Assembly: GCA_025349905.2 (NCBI GenBank)
Contig: MU624703.1
Coordinates: 1 to 30,224, forward strand
Source of the DNA: Blastocladiella britannica
Lineage: Eukaryota > Blastocladiomycota > Blastocladiomycetes > Blastocladiales > Blastocladiaceae
DNA length: 30,224 bases
Direction of reading: 5' to 3'
Shown in pieces: positions 1 through 9,679 of this stretch. Within the stretch, counting starts at the first letter, position 1. Every line of letters begins with the position of its first letter. The position numbers were made by a program, and so were the translations under genes. A model generated the notes under the pieces. That model had not been told where the DNA came from, ran no database searches, and saw only the letters and a program-made list of their open reading frames with translations.

Positions 1-528
1 AAAAAAATTACAGAAAAAAGTACCTCGGCCGGGTACGACGGCGCCGGAGAACCCGGGAGCGGGATCGCCGATGGCATCGACATGCCCGTGGCCTCAAACA
101 AGGCCGGGGACGCTGCAGAGGCACCACCGCCGCCGCCAAACATGTCCATGGACGGAGGGGCCGAGGCGGTGGGCATGGCGCCAAACGGATCAGCACCACC
201 AACGGTAGCGCCGCCAGTGAAGGTCGAGGCTGCCGCCGCCGGAGTGTCAAAGGCGTCAATGGGCGGGAACGCGGACAGGTCGGCGGTGACGGCGGCGCTG
301 GTCGAAGAGAGGGGCGCATCGCCCATCAAGAACGGCAGGTCGCCGCCTATATGTCAACATAGATATTAGTGGGTGCTGCTGGCTGGCTGGGAATTAAAAA
401 AAAAACGCCATGATCGAGGTTGCCAGTCACCAGCAAAATAAAATATTTGGCGTACCAAGAGCCGCACGCTCGCGGGCAAGAAAGTCTTCGGTCGGGTCTC
501 CCGAGGTAAAGTTACCAAAGTCAGACAT
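1..528 (-). CDS. CLC1: Clathrin light chain, N-terminal part (runs off left edge)
   Basis: This encodes the clathrin light chain, which binds the heavy-chain hub and regulates coat assembly on endocytic and Golgi vesicles. The start codon is at 528-526. Exon 1 (456-528) gives MSDFGNFTSGDPTEDFL and then AREAL-type residues ending at Leu24. A phase-1 intron (347-455, with a T10 run) follows, and exon 2 (24-346) continues GGDLPFLMGDAP. The block DP-x-x-DFLARE-x-AALGG is the conserved N-terminal motif of fungal light chains. After it comes an Ala/Pro/Gly-rich acidic linker of about 90 residues. A donor (GTAC) at 23 opens a further intron, so the heavy-chain-binding coiled coil lies outside the window. 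The start is only 44-95 bp from the divergent NDUFAF7 start, so the two probably share a promoter. The family call is from the N-terminal motif alone. Confidence 0.82.
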
Positions 529-623
529 TTATTTTACTTGCTTTTGACGTGTAAGTCGATTTGTGAAATCCAATGGAGGCCGAGAGAGAGGAAAAACTTG
601 ACTTTCAATACCAACTAAAAACA
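529..623. promoter_or_regulatory. Divergent promoter between clathrin light chain and NDUFAF7
   Basis: The clathrin light chain ATG (minus, 528) and the preferred NDUFAF7 ATG (plus, 624) are separated by 95 bp, or by 44 bp if the upstream ATG at 573 is used. No other gene fits in between, so both transcripts must start inside or very near this gap. No clear TATA element is visible. Confidence 0.55.
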
Positions 624-2308
624 ATGTTGCACCATCTTGTTCGGCCTGGAGTACGAGGAGGTGGAGCAAGAGGGCCACTTGGCCGCTGGTCGAGGGCAAT
701 CTGGCCACTCTCGTTCACCAAATACGCGCGCTGGAACTCCTCAACCACGTTGGTGACATCAAAAGAAGCTCATGCAAAGGAACCTCTGACCCCGCTCGCG
801 TCCGAAATGGCGGCCCAGATCAAATTCAACGGCCCGCTGTCGGTCGCACACTACATGCGCCGCTCGCTCAACCACCCGACGCACGGCTACTATTCGCAGC
901 AGACGGTCTTTGGTACCGATGGCGACTTTGTCACCAGCCCCGAGATCTCGCAACTGTTTGGCGAAATGGTCGGCGTGTGGTTCATGACCAACTGGATTGC
1001 CGCCAACCGCCCATCGCGCGTGCAGATCGTCGAGCTTGGGCCCGGTCGCGGCACGCTGCTTGCAGACATGCTTCGGGTATGAATGTAGTTGTTGCTGTTA
1101 TTTGTTTGCTGACTGCATCGCGTACCAGGCTCTGCAAGCGTTTCGCATGTTTGGCACATCCCTCTCGCGCATTGTGCTGATTGAAGCCTCGCCCAAGCTG
1201 CGCGAGGAGCAGCTGCGCGCGGTAATGTCGGCGTTTCCGGGCACTTCGGTCGATCGGGAATCGCGCAACGATTTTAAGCACCTGGATCGCGCCGTGCTGT
1301 CCAACCAGCTGGAGGTGCTTTGGTACGAGCACCTGCAGGACATGGAGCACGACGACCACACGTTTTTGATTGCCCACGAGTTTTTCGACGCGTTGCCCGT
1401 GTACAAGTTCAAGGTTTTTTTTTTTTTTCCATTACACACGTCTGTGGTGGTACTCATTTTTAAAATGTTATTTCAGAAAACCGAGGCCGGCTGGCGTGAG
1501 ATCCTGGTGGATATCGATGAAGCGAGTGACGGGCACGGTCGCCCTGTCCCGTTTATTTCTTTATGCCTCACTTATATATCATTCATACAGCCCACACCAT
1601 TTCCGGTACGCCCTCGCGCCGCAAAAGACACCCACTGTGTCTGCCATGCTGGAATCGACAAAGCGGTACGAAAATTGCGTCGAGGGCGACGTGGTCGAGA
1701 TCTGCCCCGAGGCCACTGGCTACATTCAGCGCATCGCTGACGTGGTCGGATCCACCAAGGGATCGGCCTTGGTCATGGATTATGGCAATGATTACGCTTC
1801 TCCGGCGAGTTTGCGGGTATTCATTCTTTTCTTCAATATTGGAAGGTCCCGGCCTCACCTTATTAACCAAAAAATGTAAAAGGCGATCCGCAAGCACCAG
1901 TTTGTCTCCGTGTTTGAATCTCCGGGCATGTGCGACTTGACCGCGGACGTGGACTTTTCGCTGCTGCGATGGGCGTTGGAGCCGTACGCGCGCGGGAACA
2001 CAGACGGCCACCCGCCCGTGCGCGTGTACGGGCCGACCACCCAGCGGCACTTTTTGGCGCGCATGGGCATCGAGGACCGCGCGCGCATGCTGTTGCGCGC
2101 TGCCCCGGACGCCGAAGCCAAGATGGCGCTGCGGACCGGACTGACGCGGCTCATGAGCAAGAAGGAAATGGGCACCGTGTACAAGATGCTGGCGATCGTG
2201 GCCGACGATGACGTGGAGTCCTCTACCTCCAGTGGCAAGCCTAAGCAGCCGCCCGCGGCATTTGAGGCCGCCGATTTTCCGACACCTATGGATCGACCAT
2301 CGACGTGA
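573..2308 (+). CDS. NDUFAF7: Mitochondrial complex I assembly arginine methyltransferase NDUFAF7 (MidA family)
   Basis: This is the SAM-dependent methyltransferase that, in known homologues, symmetrically dimethylates an arginine of the NDUFS2 subunit during early complex I assembly in the mitochondrial matrix. Exons are 573-1076, 1129-1413, 1477-1550, 1591-1816 and 1883-2308 (504 aa from the first ATG), and all junctions keep frame. Diagnostic blocks are the SAM loop VELGPGRGTLLADMLR (about 153-168), AHEFFDALPVYKFK, HHFRYALAP and GDVVEICPEATGY, followed by FESPGMCDLTADVDF. The ATG at 624 (residue 18) is the better start: it has A at -3, whereas 573 has C, and it begins a basic, acid-free leader typical of a mitochondrial presequence. 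Intron 3 uses a GTTTAT donor and is only 40 bp long. The stop lies 14 bp from the convergent Dnmt2 stop. Confidence 0.93.
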
Positions 2309-2322
2309 TTCAATTTATGCAT

Positions 2323-3702
2323 TTAGTATAATGGCTTATCATCGAGCATAAAGTCCACGAGCATGGCCACCACGGCAACGTTCAAGCTGTTACCCACCAG
2401 TCGCCACCCTTGCCGCGTGGAAATGTCGTCGGGGAACGTGAACGTGGCCGGGAATCCGTGCATCGCGGCCATTTCCTCGGGCGCAAAGAACCGCAGCCCG
2501 AACCGCGACAGCGGACACGCCGGCAGGTCCGCCTCTGCCCACGCTTGCGCCGTGAGATCCGATACCAAGGCCGCGAGCCGGCCGCCGAGGGCAGCTGACG
2601 AATCATTGGTAGTCGATCGGTCCAGAGTGGGCTCGATCTTGGCCCATTCGCTGGCAGTGGTGGCGGCGCGAATACGTGCACGCGCGTCGGCATTGACGCG
2701 TTCGTGCACCGCCGGCCGCATTGCCGCGTACTCGGCGCAGGCCGCGCGCCAGTCGTCGTCCGACGTGCCGTCAATAGCAGAACCATCTGTTTCAGGCGTC
2801 ACCAGGACTGATCCGGCACCCTGAGGACGACCCGTCCCGTACGCCTTGGTGAAGCAGCAAGTGCGCGTGCCCGATGGCCACACGGGGTCGTACTGGTCGC
2901 TACGCTGTCGCCACAGATGCACAAGGGGCATGGCCAGGTCGGCGGCGCGCGCGCGGGCAGCGTCCGGGCGTAGGTACGCGGCAATGGTGTTTGATGTAGC
3001 CAATGGAGAAGGACGGTACCGGTCGACGAGCCACTGGGTGTCCACTATAAGCGACGGCGCCAAGGACAAGAGCGCAATCACGTCCGGGTACATTTCATTC
3101 GGACCAATCCCAGCATTCGCCAGCGCGTCGAGTGGTGCAATTGCTGACGCGCGTGCCGTAGCCGGAATATCGAACGGCTCACCCAACCGCGCGACCATAA
3201 AGAACCGCGGCCGCGAGTTGGGAATCCCGAGCTGCTGCGAGTTGACCACGAGCGGCGCGACATGGTACCCGCCCGCAGTCAAGGTCGCCGCCAACCGCGC
3301 AAATGCCACGTCGCGCTCAAATCCCAGCACGTTCTCGAGCAGCAGGTACCGAGGCGGCCGCTGCATTTCCGGCAGCGCGTCCAGCATGCCCAGTAGAGAG
3401 TATGCGCGCGCGTCGGTGGCACCACGACGTAAGCCCTGACGCGAGTACGGCTGGCACGGCGGGGAGAGTAGCCACGCGTCGGCGGCCAGTGCGTCCAGGT
3501 CGGCGGTCGTCAGACGCGAAATGTCGCGGTCCGAGACGTGGCAGTTGTTTTCGGTGGTATTGAACGCATGTACGCGATTGGCGTTGGCGTTGACGTCGAA
3601 CGCGTCCGACACGTGGCCGGCGGTGGGGCCACACGTAGAAGTCGACCAGCCGTACCCGAGCCCACCAATGCCCGCGTAGAATTCGAGGACCTTGTACGTC
3701 AT
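2323..3702 (-). CDS. TRDMT1: tRNA(Asp) cytosine-5 methyltransferase Dnmt2/TRDMT1
   Basis: Dnmt2-family enzymes methylate cytosine 38 in the anticodon loop of tRNA-Asp and some other tRNAs; they resemble DNA methyltransferases. The 459-residue frame has no intron. Motif I is EFYAGIGGLGYGW (about 7-19), motif IV is PPCQPYSRQG (81-90, catalytic Cys83), motif VI is LLLENVLGFE (about 121-129), and motif VIII is RPRFFMVARLG. The Dnmt2-specific CFT signature appears as CCFTKAYGTGRPQG (about 282-295), and the C-terminal motif is RLVGNSLNVAVVAML. The frame stays open upstream to 3897, but the MTYKVLEFYAGIGG start at 3702 matches where the family begins, and the upstream part is low-quality leader. It converges on NDUFAF7. 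Lack of introns contrasts with its neighbours. Confidence 0.95.
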   Translation of the reverse strand: MTYKVLEFYAGIGGLGYGWSTSTCGPTAGHVSDAFDVNANANRVHAFNTTENNCHVSDRDISRLTTADLDALAADAWLLSPPCQPYSRQGLRRGATDARAYSLLGMLDALPEMQRPPRYLLLENVLGFERDVAFARLAATLTAGGYHVAPLVVNSQQLGIPNSRPRFFMVARLGEPFDIPATARASAIAPLDALANAGIGPNEMYPDVIALLSLAPSLIVDTQWLVDRYRPSPLATSNTIAAYLRPDAARARAADLAMPLVHLWRQRSDQYDPVWPSGTRTCCFTKAYGTGRPQGAGSVLVTPETDGSAIDGTSDDDWRAACAEYAAMRPAVHERVNADARARIRAATTASEWAKIEPTLDRSTTNDSSAALGGRLAALVSDLTAQAWAEADLPACPLSRFGLRFFAPEEMAAMHGFPATFTFPDDISTRQGWRLVGNSLNVAVVAMLVDFMLDDKPLY

Positions 3703-4197
3703 CCGTTTTTTTTTTCCAACTTTTTTGGCAATTCGAAACAGGACACCTGCCTGTTCCTCGCGACGCGAACACAAATAAGGCCAATCCGCTAATCGCAGGC
3801 CGCAGCAAGGCGCAACCTCGGTCAAATCCAAAAAAATTCTCACATCACGGCCCGGGATTACGAATACGTGCAGGCCCAAAACGAGCTCGAAACACACTTC
3901 TCCCCCCAGCAGTTACAGCCACGCAACTGTTGTGGCGGCAACAAGCCGATACCATGCACCAAAAGGGTGGAGCAGCCGCTGCCCGTTCTCGGCTGCGCTG
4001 TCGCCCAAGCGTGGAGTGCGCGGTTTAAGTAGCAGCCACGGATCTCACCGTGCCTCCCGTTCATCAAACCGACAGCAACAATTGTAACAAGGATACCTCG
4101 GAAAAACACAGAGCATACAGCGAAGCACAACGAAGTCAATTTAGAATTCATTACCGTACCATTGCCAATTAAAAGTACTTGTGAAAGTTGGCCCGCC
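3703..4197. promoter_or_regulatory. Divergent intergenic region between Dnmt2 and NF-YA, with CCAAT boxes
   Basis: This 495-bp gap drives two outward-facing genes. CCAAT occurs on the plus strand at 3781-3785 and at 4165-4169, the latter about 28 bp before the NF-YA start codon. NF-YA is itself the DNA-contacting subunit of the CCAAT-binding complex, so autoregulation is possible, but this is inference. A T-rich stretch around 3705-3725 lies in the Dnmt2 leader. No other gene is apparent. Confidence 0.4.
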
Positions 4198-5878
4198 ATG
4201 TCTGATAGTACCGACTTTATCGGCTCGAAAGTAGCGACAACCTGTGCATCATCATCGCCAGGACCATTGCAACCAATGCCAGCAGTGCAGTCGCAGTCGT
4301 CCCTTCCCTTTCCACCCCGCATTCATCACCAGGAACACCTCGACCTGAACCCCGTCGCCGTGTTCAACAACGACTACTCCCTGTGCTTTTTTCCTACATC
4401 CATTGCTGATATTGCCACCTCTGCTGCCACTTTCGCCATGCCCTTGACCATGTCCCTGTCCATGTCCCTGGCCATGTCCGTTGCCCCGGACACTGGCTCC
4501 ATGTCCGCAGCAACGTCTCTCGGCGGATTGAGTGCTTCAGACGTGACAACGCTCCCGCAGGTCATCTCGGTCCCGTACTCTGCTGGCCTGCCGCCGCCGT
4601 CGCTCTTGTCCGACGATCCCCAGCAGCACCAACAGCACCAGCACCTCTCGTATGAGCAGCCGTTGCACATGCTCTCGCCGCCGACGCAGATGGTTGTGGC
4701 CCCTGCGGTTGAGGGCGACACCGGCAGCCCAGCTGCAACAGGAACGTCCATGGTAACAGGAACCAAAATGACGTCGCCGGCCCCTCCGCCCATGCACCCG
4801 CCCATACATGCTCCTCAGCCGCAGCAGGGCCAAGACCCCGTGCGGTCGCTGCCGCCTATCCAGTACATGTCTGGTGGTCCTGGCGGTCCCACCGGCATGT
4901 CGTCGCCGTCGTACTCGTCGTCGCCGTACGCGTACTCGCCGAGCGCTCCGCCGAGCGCGCCCGCCTCGCGCCGCGCGAGCTTCACAGCGGTGCCGGGCAT
5001 GGCGCTCCCACCGCCGTCGCCGCTTCCACCGGGCGGCAGTGGTGCCCCAGGTGTCATGTACGCATCGTCGGCCATGCCACCCATGTCGTCCATGGCTCCC
5101 ATGCCGCCAATGGCACCCATGTCGTCCATGATGGCCATGCAGCAGCCTCCACCCCTGCAACAGCAGCACCAGCAGCAACAATACTACCACCAGCAGCAAT
5201 ATCAGCAGCCGATGAACTACGGCGCCGGCCCTCCTCCGCCCATATCGGCCACGTCCGCGTCGCCTTACCCGTCTGTGCCGCCACAGCAGTATATGCCCCC
5301 GCCACCCATGTCGTCCATGGCCGCTCCCTCGCGGGGAATGATGACCATGCAGCAACAGCAGCAGCAGCATCAGTTCCAGGGCACATTTTCGGTTACCCCG
5401 ACCGACGCTCACCTGATCGGCGGTAACGGTGGTGGTGGTGGTGGTGGCCAGCCCAAGCTGGTGGCGATGGTGGGACCGCCGCCCGACATGTCGTCGTGGG
5501 CCCTGGACAGTGTTCCTGCGCCGCCGCGACCCGAGTGCGTTCTCTCTTTCTTTTTCTTTTGTTGTTGCTCTCCTTTATTCATTCATGCTCTTGATCTTTA
5601 TCAGTCCCAAGGAACCCGCATTTGTGAACGCGAAGCAGTTTCAGCGGATCCTCAAGCGGCGCGAGGCGCGTGCCCGCATGGAAGCTGGGCTCAAGGGTGC
5701 TCGTTCCCGCAAGGTATGCCAATTTTTTTTTTATTTAGAACGTCTAGAACTTACATTTATTCAATAGCCGTACATGCACGAATCTCGGCACAAGCACGCC
5801 ATGCGTCGCCCGCGCGGGCCTGGCGGCCGGTTCGTCACTGGCGGCAAAAACGACGGCGAGAACGATGAGAACGAGTAA
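4198..5878 (+). CDS. HAP2: CCAAT-binding factor subunit NF-YA / HAP2
   Basis: NF-YA joins the NF-YB/NF-YC dimer and makes the base contacts to CCAAT boxes. Exons are 4198-5534, 5605-5713 and 5768-5878, giving about 518 residues. The conserved domain is at the extreme C-terminus. Subdomain A1 is [20 protein letters not shown], which binds NF-YB/NF-YC. After a short linker comes A2, [20 protein letters not shown], which binds DNA. Intron 1 sits just before A1 and intron 2 between A1 and A2. The first 440 residues are low complexity: Met/Ser/Pro-rich, with repeated PMSSM units (coding copies at 5080, 5116 and 5305) and Gln runs near 5155-5215 and 5350-5370. These are typical of transactivation regions. 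The start at 4198 is the first ATG of the frame. Confidence 0.93.
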
Positions 5879-5962
5879 ATTTCAACCTTTCCAGATTCCC
5901 TAACATCTTCTTTGTCATCTCCCCACCCTGCCAAATGTAAAAAAAATATGCTTTTTATATAT

Positions 5963-7166
5963 TTACTGAGACTTGGCCACCTCAGTACTGCGCACAAAGG
6001 GGTTGAGCACCACGCCGTCAATCTCAGTGACAAACCGCGATCCAAACGCCAAGCTCGGGGTGGCCGGCCCCGCGTTCTGCTTGACCTTGCCCTGGAGAAT
6101 ACGGCGGGCCGACTCGAGCGACGCGCGCGCAGTGAACAGGTACGCCTCGGGCACCACGACCGAGCCCGTGACGATCTCGCCGGTGGCGGCATTGCGCACC
6201 TCACCCCACACGTCAGTGGCCGCGGTCGCCGACTGCTCGGCGGACGGGCCCTTGACGAACCGGCGCACGAGGGACTCGAGCCCCGACCGGACCGGTCCGC
6301 ACTTCAACAGCCACTGAGCGATCGGCGCGCCATGGTACTGCACCGCGGCCTGGAACGGCGTCGACGGAATGTAGCAGTCGGTGTTGGGAATGCCGGTCGA
6401 GTAGAACGCCGTCAACGTGTCGCCCCAAGGGATGAACGCCACGTACTTTTTGCCGACGGTCGGGAACTGCACCTCGCGGGTCTTGTACGCGACGCGCACT
6501 TGCTGCATGGCGCCGTCGATGCGCGTGCGCACCATCTGGCCCGACGCAAACCCGTCCAGACCCGTCAGCGCGGTACCGACGGAGGGGACCATAGCGTCCG
6601 ATGCAAATGCCAGTTCCAAGTGCGTTGCGCCGGGAAGCGACTCGCCCAGCATCGCCGCAAGGCAGTCGGTCGGCACAATGTCGAATCCGGTGCCCGAAAT
6701 GGCCAAAATCCCGGCCGCCGTGATCTCGGCCGCCCGTTGCTCAAACAGCATTTCGAAAATCGGTTGCTCGCCCGTAATGTCCAGGTAGTGGCACTGGTTG
6801 CGCAGGCACGCGTCCAGCATCGGCGCACACGTGTACGCAAACGGACCCGCCATGTGAATGACGATGCTCACGTCCGCGAGCGCGGCATCGGCTCCGGCCG
6901 TGTCGTCGAGCGAGAATGCGCGGAAAGGAAGCTTGGCCGCGGTGGCAATCGGCTCAATCTTTTCGGCGGAACGGCCCGCGAGAACAATGCGCGACTGGAA
7001 GTCGGTGAAGCTGGGGTTGTTGAGAATCTCTTGGATGGTGAGCTTGGCCGTGAAGCTATTTTATTCATTTGTAAGTGAGTAAGTTGAGAGTTGGCTGCTG
7101 CATGATGAAAGAGAACGCGCACCCGTTGGCTCCGTAGAGAAGGACCTTGGAACCGGTGATGGGCAT
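5963..7166 (-). CDS. Saccharopine dehydrogenase-like NAD(P)-binding oxidoreductase
   Basis: This is a Rossmann-fold oxidoreductase of the saccharopine dehydrogenase-like / trans-acting enoyl reductase family; the substrate is unknown. Exon 1 is 7123-7166 and exon 2 is 5963-7055 (378 aa). The phase-2 intron falls inside the dinucleotide-binding loop, and splicing restores KVLLYGANGFTAKL. Further family features are IVLAGRSAEKI, VSIVIHMAGPFAYTCAPML, CHYLDITGEQPIFE and GTGFDIVPTDCLAAML. The frame stays open upstream to an ATG at 7268, but that 34-residue extension is Ser/Thr/Asn-rich and the family starts next to the GxxG loop, so 7166 is preferred. It could equally be related to the human SCCPDH group. 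The downstream gene on the plus strand, NF-YA, converges on it. Confidence 0.8.
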
Positions 7167-7411
7167 GTCAAATAATGTACTTGAAGGGGTAGTACTTGAA
7201 GGGGTAGTGAATGAAAGGTTGTTATTGCTTTTGGAGCGAAAGACCGCGCGGTAGCGAGAAGCGTCCATTTACGTCAAAAAATTCACAAAGTGAAACCTCA
7301 CACGCGCGCCACTCAAGCTTTGTCACCCAAGTCTGCCGGGCTCCGTATTTGCATGATGCCGCATTCGCTTGCCACGTATAACATCGCTCGTATTTTGAAA
7401 CATATTCATTT
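7167..7411. promoter_or_regulatory. Upstream region of the saccharopine dehydrogenase-like gene, with a 15-bp direct repeat
   Basis: This 245-bp gap separates two minus-strand genes. Right before the 7166 start codon a 17-bp unit (gtacttgaaggggtagt) occurs at 7177-7193 and again at 7192-7208, a 15-bp period. It lies in the leader or core promoter if the 7166 start is right, but would be coding (TTPSS repeated) if translation begins at 7268. Confidence 0.35.
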
Positions 7412-9065
7412 TTACGACGGCGCAAATCTTCGCGACAGCCACTGTGGCAAGCTGATATGTAATGCGGTCCGGTAGTTGCGGTCCAGCGCAATCATGATGA
7501 TCGGGTCCGAGAGCTCCGAGATGAACTTGGTGGCCACAAACACTTGCTCGAACCGCGGGTGCGCGCGCTGGCCGGTGGTGACGGCCACCCACACTATGAG
7601 TTCCATCATGAGTTTTTTTGTGTGTGTTGCTGTATAATGCGGCAGCAGCGTACCCAAGTAGCAGAATGGAAATACAAAACTGAGACATTGCTCATTGTCA
7701 GATCATTTAAAGATGCAAAAAAAAAAGACAAAACAAACCTAAAAGCAAGAAAAGACACGACCCCTCGCTGCAACACGTGCAGCTCGATCGACCGCTGCGG
7801 GCTCATGTTGCTTGCGCTCGGGAACGATCTGAGCGAGAATAAAGGGAGGTGGATGCGCAGTTTTGGAGGAGTCACCAATTTGTCGCCACTGAGGAGGTGT
7901 AATGGCGGTCGATCGGCATTGGTGCTGCTGCGTGTCGCTGATGTCGCGCCGCCAGCACTCCCTTCCGATCTCAAGTGCCTGCAAAATGAGAAAAGTGTGC
8001 GTGAACGTACAGTGGCGAGAGCAGATTGAAAGCGGATCCCGGAGAAGAGGGAGGGATATCTGGTCCGGCCAGGGGTGGCGTAGGATGATCATGTGGAGGA
8101 GGAAAAAATGCGTACGAGGCGACAACCATGCCGTTCTCGCGAAGGCCCTGGACCGTGGATTTCCCAAACTGGAGCAGCTGATTTTGGCTTGCCGCTCGGA
8201 CATAGGACCTCCGGATTTTGCGGAGCATGAATCCGTACACAACTATATTTAAAAGATTCTCATTGAGTGAAGTACAACATGGAGGACATGAGAAACATAC
8301 CCGCAATGCAAAAGATGCAGCCGCCCATGACAGCAATGTCACAGGCTCCCTGCCATGATCCGAGCCGAGTTGGGTAGCAAAATAGCCTTTTGAATAAATA
8401 AATGTCCGTAAACGGAATCAACCAAAACCGAAATAGTGAAAAAGCACCCGCTGCTTCCAATGATGCCGGTCCCGCTTTCAATAAAGTGGATCCCGGAATA
8501 GCCAGCGCTAAACGGCACCATGCACAGGGAGGTCAACAGTGCGTACTTTCGCGGCACCGACCGCTCCAAGACAATGTGGGCGAACCGCTCGGCGCAAATC
8601 AAAAACATGTGCACGCAGGCAAAGCACACCGTGTACACATTCAAAAAGGCGAATTTGACGCATACATCCTGTGCGTGTAATCACTTTAGCTTTGTCAGTG
8701 TTGAATATATGTTGATAGGTACCTTTTCCCAAATGTACTGCGGATCGAGTTCAAATATCCGATAGTACACGATCACGGCACCGTAGAATGCGTTACCAAA
8801 ACTATTATATCATTGAATGAGATTACTTTAAAAAATAATGGCGTAAGAAATACCTCAAAGCAAGGAACAATACGTTGGCTGCGTTGGCGCGGAGGTGCTC
8901 ATGTCGCATGCCCAGAAACAGGATCACACAATTCAGGATCGTGACGATGGACGCCTCGGCCAGCACCACTTTGTTCATGATCCGCGTGCTCGCGGCATAC
9001 TCTTGATTAAAATTGAATGAATCCCACGGCGCGAGCTCCCATGCCTGTAATTCCGTCAAGGTCAT
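7412..9065 (-). CDS. Seven-transmembrane receptor-like protein (class A-like)
   Basis: Seven exons join in frame: 8854-9065, 8723-8801, 8429-8668, 8301-8349, 8116-8242, 7739-7978 and 7412-7679, giving 404 residues. Hydrophobic segments in order are: TM1 VVLAEASIVTILNCVILFLG; TM2 NVLFLALSFGNAFYGAVIVY; TM3 ending FLICAERFAHIVL; TM4 YALLTSLCMVPFSAGY; TM5 GACDIAVMGGCIFCIAVVYG; a long hydrophilic third loop of about 100 residues; TM6 FLAFSFVFPFCYLGTLL; and TM7 FVATKFISELSDPIIMIALDRNYR. The ERF after TM3 and DPIIM in TM7 sit where class A receptors carry E/DRY and (N/D)PxxY. A receptor signalling through G proteins at the plasma membrane is likely but inferred; the ligand is unknown. Splicing around TM4-TM5 (intron 8350-8428) is the least certain step. 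Confidence 0.6.
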
Positions 9066-9193
9066 CTTATTTATCAAAATATTTTCGAAAGTTGGATTCC
9101 CAGGAGTAAAATCGCCACCCGATACAAGAAAAATATAATAAAAATTAACTCTATGTATTTTTCTTCTCAAGGAAAAAGAAAAAAAAAAACTAC

Positions 9194-9679
9194 TTAGAGG
9201 AGGAGAGCACCGAACACGGCAACGGCGGCAACAGCCGAGCCAACCTTGACGGAACCAGCGCCCGACTGCTGGTAGAGCGAGGCGCCGTAGCCGGGGGTGG
9301 CGGTGGGCTTGGTGTCCGCGTACGCCGACGAGGTCGGGGTGGCGTCACCGTAGGCAACCGACGACGACGCGCCGTAAGTGGCGGCCGACGACGCGAGCTC
9401 AGCGGCGCACGGGGTCTTGGTGGGCTTGGCATCATCGTACGCAGCCGAGGTGGCGGGCACCTCGTAGGCGGCCGACGAGGAAGCACCGTACGTGGGCTTG
9501 ACGTCATCCGAGCACGGGGTCTTGGTGGCGGTGGGCTTGGCCGAGTCGTAGCCGGACGGGGTGGTGGCCGGGTAGGTGGCGGTCGACTTGACAACCGACG
9601 ACTCGGACTTGTAGCCGTACGACGGGGCGGCAACGGCAACGGCGGCAATGGCAACGGTAGCGAAAATGGTGGCCTTCAT
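9194..9679 (-). CDS. Secreted Ser/Thr/Ala-rich GPI-anchored cell-surface protein
   Basis: This is a 161-residue intronless protein. It begins with a signal peptide (MKATIFATVAIAAVAVAAP) and ends with a hydrophobic tail (VGSAVAAVAVFGALLL) preceded by small residues, the layout of a GPI-anchored cell wall or plasma-membrane protein. The mature part is rich in Ser, Thr, Ala, Tyr and Pro and likely O-glycosylated. It is built from degenerate repeats of the type (K/T)PT-x-TPC and YGASSS-x-AY; the two Cys are both in TPC units. I recognise no enzymatic domain. A structural or adhesive wall role is inferred from composition alone. An A/T-rich run follows the stop. Confidence 0.75.
   Translation of the reverse strand: MKATIFATVAIAAVAVAAPSYGYKSESSVVKSTATYPATTPSGYDSAKPTATKTPCSDDVKPTYGASSSAAYEVPATSAAYDDAKPTKTPCAAELASSAATYGASSSVAYGDATPTSSAYADTKPTATPGYGASLYQQSGAGSVKVGSAVAAVAVFGALLL

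Noticed and set aside
82..369. Plus-strand open frame rich in Ala/Pro
   Set aside because: It is the antisense of clathrin light chain exon 2; the minus reading gives a recognisable protein and valid splice sites.
3703..3897. N-terminal extension of Dnmt2
   Set aside because: The frame is open, but the family begins at the motif I region right after 3702, and the extension has leader-like sequence with a lysine/T-run area.
4374..5412. Long minus-strand frames opposite NF-YA
   Set aside because: Shadows of the low-complexity, G/C-third-position NF-YA coding sequence; Arg/His-rich with no domains.
5912..7078. Long plus-strand frame (388 codons) opposite the oxidoreductase
   Set aside because: Antisense shadow; Arg-rich, no homology signature, while the minus strand has a clear Rossmann protein.
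7412..7679. Calling the 7TM protein an opsin because of the TM7 lysine
   Set aside because: The Lys is one residue out of register with the retinal Lys and the opsin TM6 Trp is not evident; kept only as an observation.
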